Positions 47,291-60,559 of a stretch of DNA of 64,000 nucleotides are shown here, in pieces; position 1 is the first letter of the stretch, and each line of letters opens with the position of its first letter. The position numbers and the translations under genes are program-made. The stretch comes from Zonotrichia leucophrys gambelii. Lineage: Eukaryota > Chordata > Aves > Passeriformes > Passerellidae. Location of the stretch: contig NC_088170.1 of NCBI RefSeq assembly GCF_028769735.1, positions 53,043,585 through 53,107,584 on the forward strand. Reading direction: 5' to 3'. The notes under the pieces were generated by a model that was given only the letters and a program-made list of their open reading frames with translations, did not search any database and was not told the DNA's origin.

Positions 47291-49210
47291 CTTCAAGAAA
47301 ATATGATCAATATATTTCCTGGTGTAGATTGTGATAAATAGAAAGAGATTGGACTGTTTTTTCCAAGTTTAAACTCATAAAGAATCCCATTACAGAGGTC
47401 CGGACCCTATTTATTGTTGGTAGGATTTTGGTGTTTTATCATTTGCTTCAGTTTGTAAAAATTTAATCTTACTTTAAATAAAAGGATTTGACTATTCTGG
47501 ATTAGTTGCTTTGCAAATAAAGTAAGTAAGTGCTGACTGTGTTTTGAAACAGCCTGGGAAAACAGATGCTCATCCCAAATAAATATTATAGAGAGAGCTC
47601 TATGTAATTACAGCACAACCTTCTAGTAGTACATTGTGACTTCACTGTGAAGGCATTTCCCTTCCAGTGCAAGTGCTATGTGTTAATCAATTAGTATGCT
47701 TGAAGGATTTTGAAGAGCCACTTAAGCGATCATTAATAGTAATTTAACCTATATAATGTTTTACTATATGCCAGACATAAGCATGGTTGCATAGTTGTGT
47801 CAAAAACCTGCCAAAAATGTAATTGCAGTGAAAGAAAGGAACTGGCCAGGCACCCAGCAGATAGATGTTGAAGACCTTGTTTAGTATGTCACTCTTGCAA
47901 GAATGAAGACTTATTCAGAACTGGCAAAAAACCCCAATGAAACAAACAACCAAAAACCCTCAAAACCCACATTTCCATCTGTGTTGCCTGATAAAATTCA
48001 AGTTCTGCTAAAATTCAGACTTAGAGTCCTGTTAAAAATATGTTAAAAATAGTGATACTGGAAGTTGTCAGATACCTTTTTTCCATCATGCCTGTGCAAG
48101 AAGAATGACTACTAATTAAAAGAAGGAAGATTTAAGACCCTGAGGCATGATGGAGGCCAAGAACTTGATGACATTTTGAAAAGTTTATTTATACCTATCA
48201 CAGCTATAAGAATACACATTTTTAAAAAGAAGACATGAAGTGTAAAGGAAAATAGTCTTTGAATTATAGACACATTTTTTAAAAAAAAAAAGAGTTGTAA
48301 ATTTTACACAGTACAAATTTATAATAGTTGTTGAAAGTTTCTCCTGGCTTCCCTTTCATAATTTATTCCCAATGAATTTTTTCAGTTCTCCTTTAGATGA
48401 CAGCAGACACCACCGGAGTCACAACATTGAGCTTGTGATGATGCATTTGAATCCTGTAAACCTCATTCTGCAAAGAATATCTGCCAATATATTGGACTTA
48501 TTGTATTTATTGACAGGAATACTGTCATGCTTGATTCTGTCAGAACAAGCAGAAACCTTTGATTTAGGCATAGGATGCTCACTCACTCACTATGGTTATT
48601 TAATCTAATTATTATGTTCTTTTCATGTTTTCCTGTGGACTTAATTGATGTCATTATTTGTCAGTATAACTTACATAAAAATATGATGACATTGATAATG
48701 CTGGCAATATTGCAAAAAAATAGAATTAAATACTGGATGAGGATAGGGAGAGGAAATGACAATGCATTTAGTGTAGCTATACTGGACAAGGTTAACAGCT
48801 TCAATAATGAAAGAAAAAACATGTGAACACAAAAAATGCTACTTGTTTTGTAAATATCACAATAAAATTGTTATATATTAATGGAATGTCATATAGAACT
48901 GTTAACACATTTTAGATTGTCATTAGAATAATGACTGGCATGTACCAAGTATTTTTAAAATACACATTATGCTACTCTAGTTCCAGTGCTTTCAAGCCTG
49001 GGCTATTAAATCACTCTGCAAAAAGAAGATGAGCAGAAAGGAGGAATTTCATTTTCCAGAACTCCAAGAACTATAAATACTTTGTTAATGAAAACATCCA
49101 ACCTGTTGAACACTCAACATATTGAAAACTCAGTGGCATGACCAAGAAAGTAATTCAAGAAAATAGAGAGTGCAAATCTGGAATTTTTTTGCTGGATTTA
49201 ACATATTAGA
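47291..49210. other. AT-rich unique sequence
   Basis: No gene is supported. The frames at 48372-48826 are hydrophobic and unrecognised. Confidence 0.55.
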
Positions 49211-49234
49211 TTTTTTTTTTTTTTTTTTTTTTTT
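49211..49234 (+). repeat. poly(T) run of 24
   Basis: An uninterrupted T24. On the minus strand it would be an A tail, but no polyadenylation signal or recognisable retrocopy sequence precedes it. Confidence 0.9.
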
Positions 49235-50057
49235 GGTGGAGATATCATTAAACTATCCCCTAGACTAGGGCAAGATTAAAGCAATGAACAGGAAAGCAGC
49301 TGTTCATAAACTGCTTTCTTTACCAAATGAAACAACTTGTACTATATTTTTTTGGAGGAAAGAAACTAAATGTGACCATTAATGATTGTTGACACATCTG
49401 AAAGTGACCTGTCATTTCCTGGAAATCTCTCTGGGTACATGGATCTTTCGGTTGAATATTACCTGAGGTAACACAAAAGCTAAAGACAGGTCTAAGTACT
49501 GAGGGAATGTAAAAACATTAATATTCCATAAAACCAAAAGAGATCATATTGTTACAAGTCTAAGAAACAGAACTGCAGAGGAACTAGAAGTGACTAAAGA
49601 AAAAAATATGAACTGCAAGATACTTCAGAAGACTGGATAAGGAATAACTGGAATAATTTTGACAATGTGTTTACTATTCAGCTGTGTAGAACAAGTGCTT
49701 GATTATGTCTTTTCTTCTTTTCATCTTTGCTAATGTCCATCACTTCAGGAACACAAGGGAACTAACAGTTCTCCTTGCTGTTTTAATTATTTTCATTCTA
49801 CCAGCATTAAAGAAATTAGTTATTGATTTTGTTGACATTTATAGCTAATCAATTTGTTTCAGTGTTTCAGAATAAAGTATCTATCGAAATGCACTTTGCA
49901 AAGGGAAATTCTTCAAACAACCTAAAATAATGTGGGCCCATTACTCGAGCAGGGGAAGATTGTTTCTGGTTGAAAAATGCCAATTCAGGTAAATCAAACT
50001 TTGCAATAGAAATTTATTTTTTCCAGCAATATATCTGAAAAATTATTTCAAAGGTCT
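49235..50057. other. AT-rich unique sequence
   Basis: Nothing recognised. Confidence 0.6.
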
Positions 50058-50584
50058 TGTGGTTTAACCCCAGCCAGCAACCAAGCCTCACACAGGCACT
50101 TGTCCCTTTCCCCACTAGCAGGGCTGGGGAGGGAACTGGAAGGGTAACTGTGAGAAAATCTATAGGTTTAAATACAGTTTCATAGGTAAACAAGAGCTAC
50201 ACAAACAAGCAAAGCACAACAAGGAACCATTCACTGCCTCCCATGGGCAGGCAGGTCCTCAGCCATTCCCAGGAGAGCAGGCCCTCATCACCATCATCCA
50301 CGTTCCTCCCCTTCCTCCTTCTTCCTCGCACTTTCTAGAATGAACATGATACCATATGATCTGGAATACAATACAGATATTTTACTAGGACTCCTATTAT
50401 ATATCTGCTCCCACCCTGCCATGCAGGTTGCCAGTGTGGCAGGACAGAGAGTAGAAAAGGCCTTGGCTCTGTGTAAGCCCTGCTCAGCAGTAACAGAAAC
50501 ATCTCTTTATCATCAGCACTGGGTTCAGCACAAATTCAAAACCAGCCGCTGTGAAGAAAATTTACTCAAATCAAAAATGTCACA
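50058..50584 (-). mobile_element. avian endogenous retrovirus solo LTR, nearly complete
   Basis: The plus strand begins tgtggtttaaccccagccag and ends near 'gaagaaaatttactcaaatc...tcaca', the reverse complement of a widespread avian ERV LTR. Internal landmarks in order are 'gagggaactggaagggtaac', 'caagcaaagcacaacaagga', 'gggcaggcaggtcctcagcc', 'gaatgaacatgataccatat', 'agaaaaggccttggctctgt' and 'gctcagcagtaacagaaaca'. The LTR is in minus orientation. There is no internal retroviral sequence or second LTR, so it is a solo LTR left by recombination. A 6-bp target duplication was looked for and not found, so the ends may be eroded or mis-set by a few bases. The U3 part is shorter than I would expect from a full copy. 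Confidence 0.9.
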
Positions 50585-50646
50585 CATATTTTGCCAAATG
50601 TGAGGAGAAAAGGGGAACATATTTTTGGCCAAATGTGAGAAAAAAA
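50585..50646 (+). repeat. imperfect tandem duplication next to the LTR
   Basis: Two versions of 'catatttt-g-ccaaatgtgag-aaaa' start at about 50585 and 50618, directly abutting the LTR right end. They differ by small indels. Confidence 0.7.
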
Positions 50647-53600
50647 TCAGTCTGGTGGTCAGGTCATAAGCCTGAGGTATGATAAGCAAGATGAAATTCC
50701 TCTTGTCTCAGATTCATAGCATGTACTTAGATGTCTCACATGGTGAGTGCCCTAGTCATGAGCTCTTCTATAAATTGGCTTCCCCCTCTCTAAGGCTTTG
50801 TAAGCTGTTCTGTACTTTCTCCAGTCTTGCACCGAGACCCATATCAGTATTTTACAGATTGGAAAACTTATTTCCCATCCATCTTCATCTGTGATCAAAT
50901 AATTTATTTCTCCTTAGGTTGAAGACCTTCCTTTAAGTTCTTGAAACATGAAGAAACAGAAATCTGCAGGTACTATTCCATCCTCTCACTTACCAGTAAG
51001 TAGGCTCACAGCACATTGTTTTTAGCATATGTTATGGGTCTAAAGAGGATTGGTTACTCTAAAAAGCTCTAAGAGCCCTTTCCTAAGCCCCATGGAAAAC
51101 AAAAAAAGTTATTTGATGCAGCTGATTTCACAGAGTAGTGACTTACCATGACAGGCAGTTCACAAAAAAATAAATTGTGGGCAGATGAGTGGTACCCCAA
51201 ACCCTCAGCTCTTGTCTCCTTCATAAACACTGGCTTTTTGCAGTTCCGCTGGTGGTTGATAATGTATTCTCTATTAGCAAACCTGCCATCCCACTAACTT
51301 CTTGACAGTGTTTCCAGCTGAACTGCAGCTCTGAAGTTTGGTTCTTCATAATTTAAGGTCTAAATAGGAGAAAATATACACTTTTGGGATCAAGGAATAC
51401 ATGTTTGCTAGTACCACTTGTAGGTTTTTTACAATTTATAAATAATAACTTCTGAGAGAATTAAACATTTATTTTTTATTTTGGGAGACTCTAAAGATTT
51501 CAAAACTGTTTATTGAGTCCTTTTAGAAACACAATCCCTGAGTTTGTGCTGGGAAGCTAAATAGTCCAGGAATGGGTTCAAGAGCTCTCTGTGTTTAACA
51601 GTACTGTTAATTGTTAGCATGATCCCTAGCTTGGTTTTGTTCTGTGCCAGCTGTGCCTGGGTACACTTAGGGAGTCACTAGGGACAGGAGATCATTCCTA
51701 ACAGGCCATTTGGACTTGGCTACTGTGTTCTGGGAGGGAAGAGTGCTTAGCTCTATGAACCAATAAGAGCTGTGCACTGCCAGCTGGCTTCAGATCCACG
51801 GAATGATCCATGGCCCATTTAATTTACTGGTGTAGATGTAGCCAGTAGAACTGTGGCCAGCACAAGAATAGATGAAGCAGCAAAGTTTCAGTAGTCAAGA
51901 TTTTTTTCACCTCAATATGAGCAGCACTTCAAATTGCCTTTTCCTAGACCTGCCTAAAAGCTTCTATTCTTGAAAATATAATTTTTAGGTTATAAAGAAT
52001 TATCTTAGCTCTTTTAATTTAAACTGCCCAAGCTAGGAAGTGCTTTAGGGAAGCATTTATATGGTGCTCTGAGTGATTTCATACTTATCTATTTAATTAT
52101 CTTCACCTCATAATAAACTCTGCCGTGTAACAGTAGGTAGTGCTCTACCTTGTTCTAATTAATGAATCAGACATGGACAGTTAATGGACAACCTGCAGAG
52201 TCAGAGTATGCTAATTTAGAGAGCATTTAGTTAGTTTGTTGGAGCATACTGATGCTGTTCAAGCTGCCCAACAATTGGAACTATTAAGTAGTCCTTCCAG
52301 ACAGAAATTGATAGTCACTGTCAGAAAAGCTGGAGTTAAAAGAATAAGCACTGTTTCTTTAAATCTATCACAGTGCTGAGACATATCACCCTTCAGAATG
52401 ATGCTTCTTTAAAGACATTTCATGAATAATACATCAGAGACATGAAGATTGTGAATCACTTGTGATTGTGTGTTAAGGTGTAGTTCTGAGGCATATGGCT
52501 CTTGCTGCTAAACCCATTCTTGAGTATTGACATCAGAGAGCTCTGGGATCCTGAGGCCACAGTGGATGTGCAATACCTACAGGTAATAAACTGGGAGCAG
52601 AGCGCAGTGCTGGCAAGGACTCAAAAGTCTGTGTGCCTGTGTTTTGGAAGGGAGGGTATCATGGGTACCAGGCAAGGCTCTCAAAATTACTCCAGACAAG
52701 CAGATGTCTTCCAGGACATGGAACTCAAGCGATGTGATACATAAAACAGGAGATGAAAATGTGTAGTGGTAAAATGGAGTTTGAATAGCAAATGGCTCAA
52801 TATCAAAAAATAAATAACATTTAGTGCTACACTGCATACAGAAAAGCTTCTAGGGATTTAATTGGTTGGTTTGCGTGAACATCAGGGAGAACAATTAAAG
52901 AGAATGTTACAGGGAAGACAAATTATTTCTGCCCCTTGCAGAGGATAACCTCTTGAAAACTAATAAGGATCAGGCATTATCAGAAATAAAGACACTCAAA
53001 CAAATTGATTGACTGATGAGCAGCAGGTCCTGAGCACAGGACTGTACATGTGTCTGAGTGCTGGAGTTTAAGAGGGAGGCTGCTGAGAGTATAGGAGAGT
53101 TTTGTAACTTCTAATTAAAGTGGTCAGTAGTTCTAAATTATCAAGTTTCTGTGAGTGTGTGAGTGGATGATGTGTATGTCTCCAAAATTGCTTAAAGAAA
53201 GATCTTGAACACTGAATACTGACAAGTTTTCTTTGAATTACTTGCACAATGGTTGAAACAGTAATTCAAATATATTTTCTAAAATGTCCTGGTGAAAGGA
53301 AAATAAACAAGCTTGATTTCACACAAGAGTACAATGGGGGTTTGGCTCTAAAGATTTCCAGTGTATGCAAAAAAATGGTAGGCAAAATAGGATTGGAAAC
53401 ATTGAATAGGGTTTTCAAAGTGCTTGCTAAACCCACATGGAAAGTCCTTGGGACTGCTCAGTAGCAATTGGTTTACAGGTTTGAAGTACTGTCACAAAAT
53501 AATAACCTGGTCAAGGATACAAAAGGCATTCAAATTTCATTAAAAAAAAAGAGAGCGAGGTTGCCTGATTTTTCATTTTGTTAATATACAGTTAAAATAT

Positions 53601-54124
53601 TCATTTTTTACTGAAGGAAAGAGGAAAAGGTGGCAAAATCTGTATATGACACATCTATTAATATTAACCAACTCAGGAAAGATCAGGAAGACCTAAGAAT
53701 ATTAGAATAGCGGTACTGGGTCAGATTATAAATCAACTTTCTCCAGGACCCTATTTCTAATAGCAAACATGAAGGAAAAGAACATTCCAAAAAGGCAAAT
53801 GTTATTATTTCTCCTGATATACCTTCTTAGCTTCTAGCTATCTGCAGCACAGAGACTTAGCAAGAGAGAATATCCATCTGAGACTTTGTATTTAATAGGT
53901 TCAGGGAATCTAATGTGTTGTGCAGCTTGATGGCAAATGAAATTCAATAAAGATAAATGCTAAGTAATGTATATTCCAGTAAATAATTTGATTTATACAC
54001 ATTACTGGGTTTTAAATTAGCTAAAGTCACTCTGGGAAAAATAAAAAAAAATTCTAAGGCACCAGTGTGAACCCTTTATTCTTTGTCATTTGTATATTAA
54101 CTATTTGAATTGCAGCAAAATCTC
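50647..54124. other. AT-rich unique sequence
   Basis: No gene or recognised repeat. About 51520-51850 has a more even base composition but no open frame. Confidence 0.5.
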
Positions 54125-54290
54125 CAGCCCCTGATCAGGCCTCTACTGTGCACATCCATTACATACAGAGAGTAAAAAGCCTGTAGCCTGAAAAACCTTG
54201 CAATCTGAGTGTACCAACAGACAGGCAGATGTGAGAGAACAAGGAAACAATGAGGCAGTATTGATCAGAAGGATAAGCAGTGGTGTCAGA
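54125..54290 (+). mobile_element. ancient amniote SINE-like sequence (MIR/CR1-tail type)
   Basis: The order of motifs ('ccctgatcaggcctctactg', then 'ccttgcaatctgagtgtacc', 'aacagacaggcagatgtgag' and 'aaggaaacaatgaggcag') follows an old tRNA-core SINE type common in turtles, crocodiles and other amniotes. In that type a 'cttacaatct...agacagac' block precedes an 'aggaaacagaggca' block. Copies in birds are usually strongly decayed, as here. Boundaries are approximate. This was recognised by motif order, not alignment. Confidence 0.45.
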
Positions 54291-57200
54291 TTAATTGACC
54301 TTTGCTCATTCTGCATTGGTGGTCAAAAAGGAAACAACATGTTAGCATGTATAATGCCATTACATGAATCAATGAGTTCTAATCTTACCATCTTAAAAGG
54401 CTACAGTAAAGCCAGAAAAAACTTAGAGCCAGAGGACAGAAATTCTGGAAACAGAAATGTGGAGTTCAAAGGTTGGGAATAATTAATTTAGGTGGGGAAA
54501 CATGGTTTCAAGATGTGAAATGATAAAGGAATGAAAAAAAAAATTACATGCAAAGACTGTGTCAAGTGGATGTCCCTAATTAGTTATTTCCCTATGTAGG
54601 GCATAGCAGACAAAAATTCAAAACCACAGCAGTTGAAATGTAATTTTTCCTCTCATACTGCTTACTTAATATATGGAATGAGCTGTTAGTGTCTAATGTC
54701 ACTATGACTGATGTTACTTGAGCTCTATTCAGACTGGACCTGCAGGTTAATCTGGATAGTGCTATGTGTAATTGTGATTCTCTTCTTTTTATGGTGCACA
54801 TCTCTATGCATCTGGGCATTGTCCTATCACCATCTCCTTCCATGAAGGACAGGAAAATATTTTCCTCATGAGCAGTTGAGCCAATAATTGTTCAGCACTG
54901 GGTTTCTTGCTGCTCTATCTGGAGCTCTTAACGCTAGATACTCAACATGAAAATAATGCTCTGATGTAGACCCACAATTGCTGTGACCTTTAATGAAAAA
55001 TTGAATTGAATCCCAGAATTGAGACTGTAATATATGCCTATAGATAACTGCCAACATTCAGAGCATTTACCTAACTTGCATTTAGTTTTCAGTTCTGGCT
55101 CACTGCTGGACTGCAACAAGCATTTCAGGAATGTCTTTCCTTCTCCCTCCTTTCTCTAGTACTGTCCAAGGAGGGAGAGGAGGGAAAAATGGCAATGTTG
55201 AGGTGATTTACCTACAAATGGTACCACGAACTTCAAGAACAATTAGAAACTGCACAATGAATAATTCAGCATTTTGTCACTTCAGGGGTTTCCCATTCTG
55301 CCTCTATAATTCAGAGCACTTCCTGCCCTCCCCCTTCTCATTAAGGAGAAATTGTAGCTGGAGAAGCAATCTCCAGGGATGCCTGCTGCCTGCCATCCAG
55401 GTGGCATTCCCTGGGGGTCTGCAGGCAGCCCCAGCTGGGGACATGGACCATGGGGACCTCATGGAACACACAGCCTGGCCCTGCTCACCAAACTACCAGA
55501 CTTGAGAAGGCATTTTCTGTTAAAATGGTTTTTCTCTCTTATTCCATACATTGAGGAATAGGATGTAAAATGAAATTAAAGGGAAATTGAACTATCTGAG
55601 AATCCTGGACTGCTAAAAATTTACAACAAGGCATATAGATACATAAATATATATGTATATGTATATTTATTTATTCATTTAATAATTTGTTTTTAATTTT
55701 TTTTCTCTAGCAGAGAAAACTGTTACTCTGTAACAAGGTCTGATTAAAGACAGGAAAAGTAGAAGATGAGTGGGCAGACAGGCACATACTATAAGCGCAA
55801 CGATTTTCTAGCACTTATTTTATCTGAGAAGCTGAAGACCTCTTGTTGTCCTTCAAATGAAATTGCAGGCATTCAATGATGTTTATATGTACAAAACACC
55901 CAAATAAACAAACAATAACCTTCTCTGCAAAAAACTCTATTCTGCTCTTGCTACTACACTCAATTGGAGCATTGCATTGCAGTGACAAAACATTGAACAA
56001 AGAAAACCTGCACTTAAAGTAAAGCTTTAAAATAGGCTTCCAAGGACAACATATTGTTCCAGCTCAAAATAGAACTCTGCTTTTTAAAAGTCAGGGTTTG
56101 CAAGTCAGTTATAGTGCCAAGGTTTATTATTGTGGCACTCAAATTTATATACAGAACACTAAATATTATGTTATAAGGGCATAATCAGTGCCACCAGATG
56201 AGTGCTTATATTTTGTAATTTGTTTATGTATTTAAAAAAAAATTACAGGCATTTCTAGGACATGTTTTAAGGAATTATTCAAGGCACATTGTGGTCCATA
56301 ACGAAAATGGGGCAAAAATCACTGCACCTGATTGCTGCAACTAGGATATAACTGAATTTTTATTAGCTTTGTTATTCTTCTGTGCAGATAAATATTCCTA
56401 TATAAACATCCTTCTCACATACTCATAAAATGGTTCACCTTTCTAAACATCTCTTCAGAGCCATGGGCCACTTCAGTCAGTTCAGAGTACAGGAAATGTG
56501 ATGCAGATTCTAGGCTGATTGCAAATTAGGGCAGATATATTTCTAAGCACCTCTTCTGCAGTCCTGTCTTCCTAATGTGTCCCTTTGGCAAAGCACTCAG
56601 GTGAAATACAACAAGCAGTTGTTTGTTGAATTATTTTAGAGCTGTGGTTTCATAAGATAAGGCTGCCCTGTCAGGGAAAGGAGCAAACTCCTCTTCGCTG
56701 CCATATGAGGACTCTTGAACCCCTCATTGTGGTCACCTAGATCGTGAAGTTCATCCTCTTAAAAGGTAAACCCTGTGGAAAATTAATTTTTTTTTAGCAG
56801 AACTGTCCCTGAAGTGCCTGATTTCTTGGTGGCACTGCGCTGTCAGGGCATGAGGGTGGACAGAAGCACCACATGGGTTGGAGTCAAACTTGCATTTCAG
56901 ATCAGCTGTAGGCAGCTGTACCCTCAGTTACTTCCTTTGATACATCTGTATTCCAGGACTCCGCAGAGCTCCTAACAACCAGCTAAAGGTACAAGATGGT
57001 TGTTTGTAATCTTCAGTGATGCCAAGCCTTAGTTTATAAGATGTTAAAACTTGTGAATATTGAAGTCTGAATATACTTTTTTGGCATTTCAACCATTCAT
57101 TTGGTAGGATGTTATGCTAGAGAAAATGGCTTTTGGGAGCTTTTATATGCTCATGAGGCTATTTGTAATGTGAAGTTGACTTGTCTAGATAGTAGAGAAT

Positions 57201-58408
57201 AACATATGTCTTCAGCATTTCTGACAGTTTTGCCAACTTTTAGTATTGCAACACTTATGCAGAGAAGGCTATAAGAGTAGGGTGTTTCAAGAACCACAGA
57301 ACAGATGAAATTAGTCATTAGCTGTGACTACCCAAAGCTGTGCACATTTGTGTTTGCCAGTCAGTACACTTGGCTGACTGGCCAGTAGGTACATGTGTTC
57401 TGCTGCCAAAACAAGACATGTAACAGATGAATTCTGCCTGTCTTTCCCTTTCTGCTGTTCTCCTTTAACCAAGCAATATTCTTCATGAAACTTGCAGGAA
57501 TTTCATTATCTTTGACACCTCAACTTCTGTTTTCAATTCACTGAAAATTAATCAATAATGCAAAATGTCGTGAGTGTGGTCTGACAAGGAAATGTACCAT
57601 CAGTTAAGTTGCATATGTTTTATAGAAACCAATGTTAAAATACACATTTAATATAAAATGTTGTGGCAATATTGCAGAGATTGAAACACAATGTTCAGAT
57701 CAATTGTTACACACTCGAGCAGAAAACAGTCCAGCTTTGGTAGGATATCCAATAACTTTTGTTTCAGGGTCTTATCTCCACATCTCATTTGTCTAAGCAT
57801 TCCTATTGATATTTAACCATTCTCCTGTATATCTCCAGTTGCTTTTTTTTTTTACTGCAGATCACATAACTTTAGGCAATGACAATATGATTGTGCTAAT
57901 ATTTTTATAATATGCTATTAATCAGCATTATATAAATATTTCATAAGTTAATTGCCTGGAATTACAAGCACCATAAAAATCTTATAATAGTAACTCCACA
58001 TAAGTAGAGAGAATGCAGTCTGTTTTCCTGCTCTGCAAGATTTTATCCTTAGAAGCCTGTCTATTGCTTCCCATTATGTCAGGTAACCTGATAAAAGATA
58101 AATTCTTTCTACAATGTCCATTCTTCTCATATGCCAACAACTATTTTGTCTACAACACTGCTGTGTGATGACAGTGCAATCAGTCCCTGAGCTGTGCTGC
58201 CCTGTGTAGGGAAACAAGTTAGCTGATTTGGGGACTTCTGAAGCCAAGATACAACTTGGGATAACACTTCTACAACTTTAAATAATTTAAAGAGGCAAAA
58301 TTCACAGAAAGCAAGTCTTAATTTTTTTTTTCTGTTGTTCCAGCATCACTTCTCTCACTTTTGTCCCAAATATGTTCCTCCCCATGCATGGATTTTCAAA
58401 AAGACAGC
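54291..58408. other. unique sequence with AT-tract and one GC-rich patch
   Basis: AT-rich low complexity lies at 55634-55690. A GC-rich patch at about 55320-55500 falls inside a 124-codon plus frame (55131-55505) and contains a small ctgcctgc/gcaggcag inverted repeat. It is not recognised as coding. The remainder holds nothing I can name. Confidence 0.5.
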
Positions 58409-58455
58409 TTCCTTCTCTTACATATGGATAGGTTCCTTCTCACTCTATGGATAGG
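58409..58455 (+). repeat. 24-bp tandem duplication
   Basis: Two copies of ttccttctc-ac-tatggatagg, at 58409-58432 and 58433-58455, lie directly head to tail with a one-base length difference. Confidence 0.85.
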
Positions 58456-58802
58456 TTCTTCCTAGTAAAGTGCTAAGCTCTCTGTGTTTCTGACTGACAC
58501 CTAGTATGTCAATCCATAAACCATCTTTAAAATATATTAATATTTTCTCATTTTCTCCCTCAATTTTCATGTGTATTTTTAGATTTAAAAATTTTTCTTG
58601 ACAGATCACCATTTTTTATCATGCATGAATAAAGACCATTACTGTAGGCCTGGGTGCTGCATGTGATGGGGAACTCCTGTTTGTTAGTACAACACTGTCA
58701 CAATGGATAGAGGAGGGTAGAATAAACCCTCTATTCTAGTGGTATTAAAGAGTAGAAACAGAAATGGAACATTCTCACCAATTTTGTATGGTTTTAAATA
58801 AT
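58456..58802. other. AT-rich unique sequence
   Basis: Nothing recognised. Confidence 0.6.
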
Positions 58803-58865
58803 AAAATCATAGAATATCTCTAGTTGGAAGAGACCTATAAGCATCACCTAGTCAAAGACCCAGCA
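58803..58865 (-). mobile_element. CR1 LINE 3' end scrap
   Basis: The block 'atcatagaatatctctagtt' is followed by 'ggaagagacctataagcatc' and 'acctagtcaaagaccc', the eroded CR1 3' terminus in minus orientation, about 60 bp long. The element is lost beyond that point. Confidence 0.75.
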
Positions 58866-59406
58866 ATATAAATACCTACACGGATGTATGTGTGTATAAG
58901 AGAGAAAACAATACTCAGTATCTCTCCCCTTATCTTGAATTTTGCTGTGGTGATTCTGATTTTTAATTCCAAAGCCCTGTGAACTGTGTCAGTACCACTG
59001 ACAGATGGCTGGGGGAAAGACACTGAGATCTCCTCAGTGAAAACCATTTAGATGGAATGGCTGAATTAAGCATGCGCTTTGTGGAGTTGGGAAGAAGATA
59101 ACAGAATGTTATGACTAGCACATTTCAACAATCCACTTTTAGAAATGTCAATTGCTCTGAGCTAGTCAGAAAACAACAGCCCCCGGCTGTGCCCAAGCCC
59201 TAACCCTGAGTTTGAAGGACAGTCATGGCTAGCAGTTGCCAGCAAGTGGAAGGTGTGAAGCTGAACACCTCAGAACAGCTCCTCATTCTACATGTGGCTG
59301 GCGGGAAGCACCACTGCAGGTTATACACCTGTGCACAGTGAGCTCAGATTGCACACAAAGTGCAGACTGATGCCTTAGATTGCACAATATCTGGAATAAC
59401 TTTAAT
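58866..59406. other. unique sequence
   Basis: About 59160-59340 is GC-richer. No feature is recognised. Confidence 0.5.
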
Positions 59407-59460
59407 ACAGACCTGACATCCAGTGTCATCTGAACAGACCTGACATCCAGCTCATTCAGA
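59407..59460 (+). repeat. 27-bp tandem duplication
   Basis: Copies at 59407-59433 and 59434-59460 share an exact 17-base start (acagacctgacatccag) and a diverged 10-base end. Confidence 0.85.
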
Positions 59461-60559
59461 TTCTTTAAAAGGCCCTGTCTTTCCAATTTTGGATCCTTCC
59501 TTGTCCCAAAAACTAAACTTTCCTTGCTCAACTAATGCTATTAGCACCACACTTTGTTGATCTTGCGACTGATATATACTTTTTTAAGTAATTTGAACAA
59601 AAAATCATTAGATAAATAATTCTACCCATCTTGTAAATTTGACAGATCCCCATCTGCAGGAAGTGGGCTGGGGAAAATATGGGGAAACAGCTATTTCCCT
59701 GTTCTTGCCCTCTTCCATTCTCCTGGTGTAGGCTTATGGTTACCGGGTTAGGTGAATTTTTGGTTTGAAGCAGTTAACCTGTTCTTGCCTGCTTTAAGTG
59801 CTTAGTCCCCTGATCCCCTGAGTTCTGTAGGTAGCTTTTAGTCTGGTGTGGAAGTTCAAGTGTTGTGTGTTTTTCTCCAGTGCAAGTGCAGAATCAGATG
59901 AACCTCCAGTTCCTTCAGGAAATCCATTCTCCTTCAAGACTTCCAAACAAGCCAGCTAATCAACACTTCTCATAGTGAGTAAGAACATTTGCTTAGGCAG
60001 GGGTGACCCCACTACCCAGGTGACTTATAGTCTCTGACATTCTTGAATGCTTGCACATACTCAGTCTCCTAATATGGCCCCAAAGCTGCAGCTTTCTTTT
60101 TGTGAACAGAAAAGCTTGTTTAGATGCCAAAAATATTTCTGCCCAGAGTGTAAAAAATCCCTGGTTTTCAGCCCTTCACTAAGTAGTGGAACTGTCATGG
60201 TTTGTTCATCCTTTTCTCCTTGAGGCACTTAGCATGTATCACAGGAACCTGAAACTTTATCTTCCACTTTTCTCCAAATTTACAAGCAAGCCTACTTGAC
60301 AGACTGTATCACAACTACAAACCTTGCAGCTTTGGAAGATTAACTGAGAAACCCCACAGAGCCTGCTAACATCCTATAATTGACTGAGGGAGCACTTCTA
60401 AGGAGTAGTATAAGGAACTCCCTCCCCTCTAGACTCTCCGCATTGGCTGTTTGCTTTTGAAAAGGTTTTTTTTTGGAAAGGGAAGCGTGCAGGGGGTGGG
60501 AAGGAGAATGAAGCCTTGACTGCACTTTTCACTGCTTTCAGAAGGAAAATCACAGCTGT
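59461..60559. other. unique sequence, balanced composition
   Basis: No gene or known repeat is recognised. Confidence 0.5.

Noticed and set aside
49211..49234. T24 as the tail of a processed pseudogene on the minus strand
   Set aside because: There is no polyadenylation signal within the preceding 60 bases and no gene-like sequence. A simple repeat is enough.
55131..55505. 124-codon plus-strand frame over a GC-rich patch
   Set aside because: The second half is Pro/Ala/Gly-rich simply because of local GC content. No family, splice site or promoter is seen.
56840..56870. REST/NRSF-like site (gcactgcgctgtcagggcat)
   Set aside because: Only the gcgctgtc half matches, and the other half-site departs at most positions.
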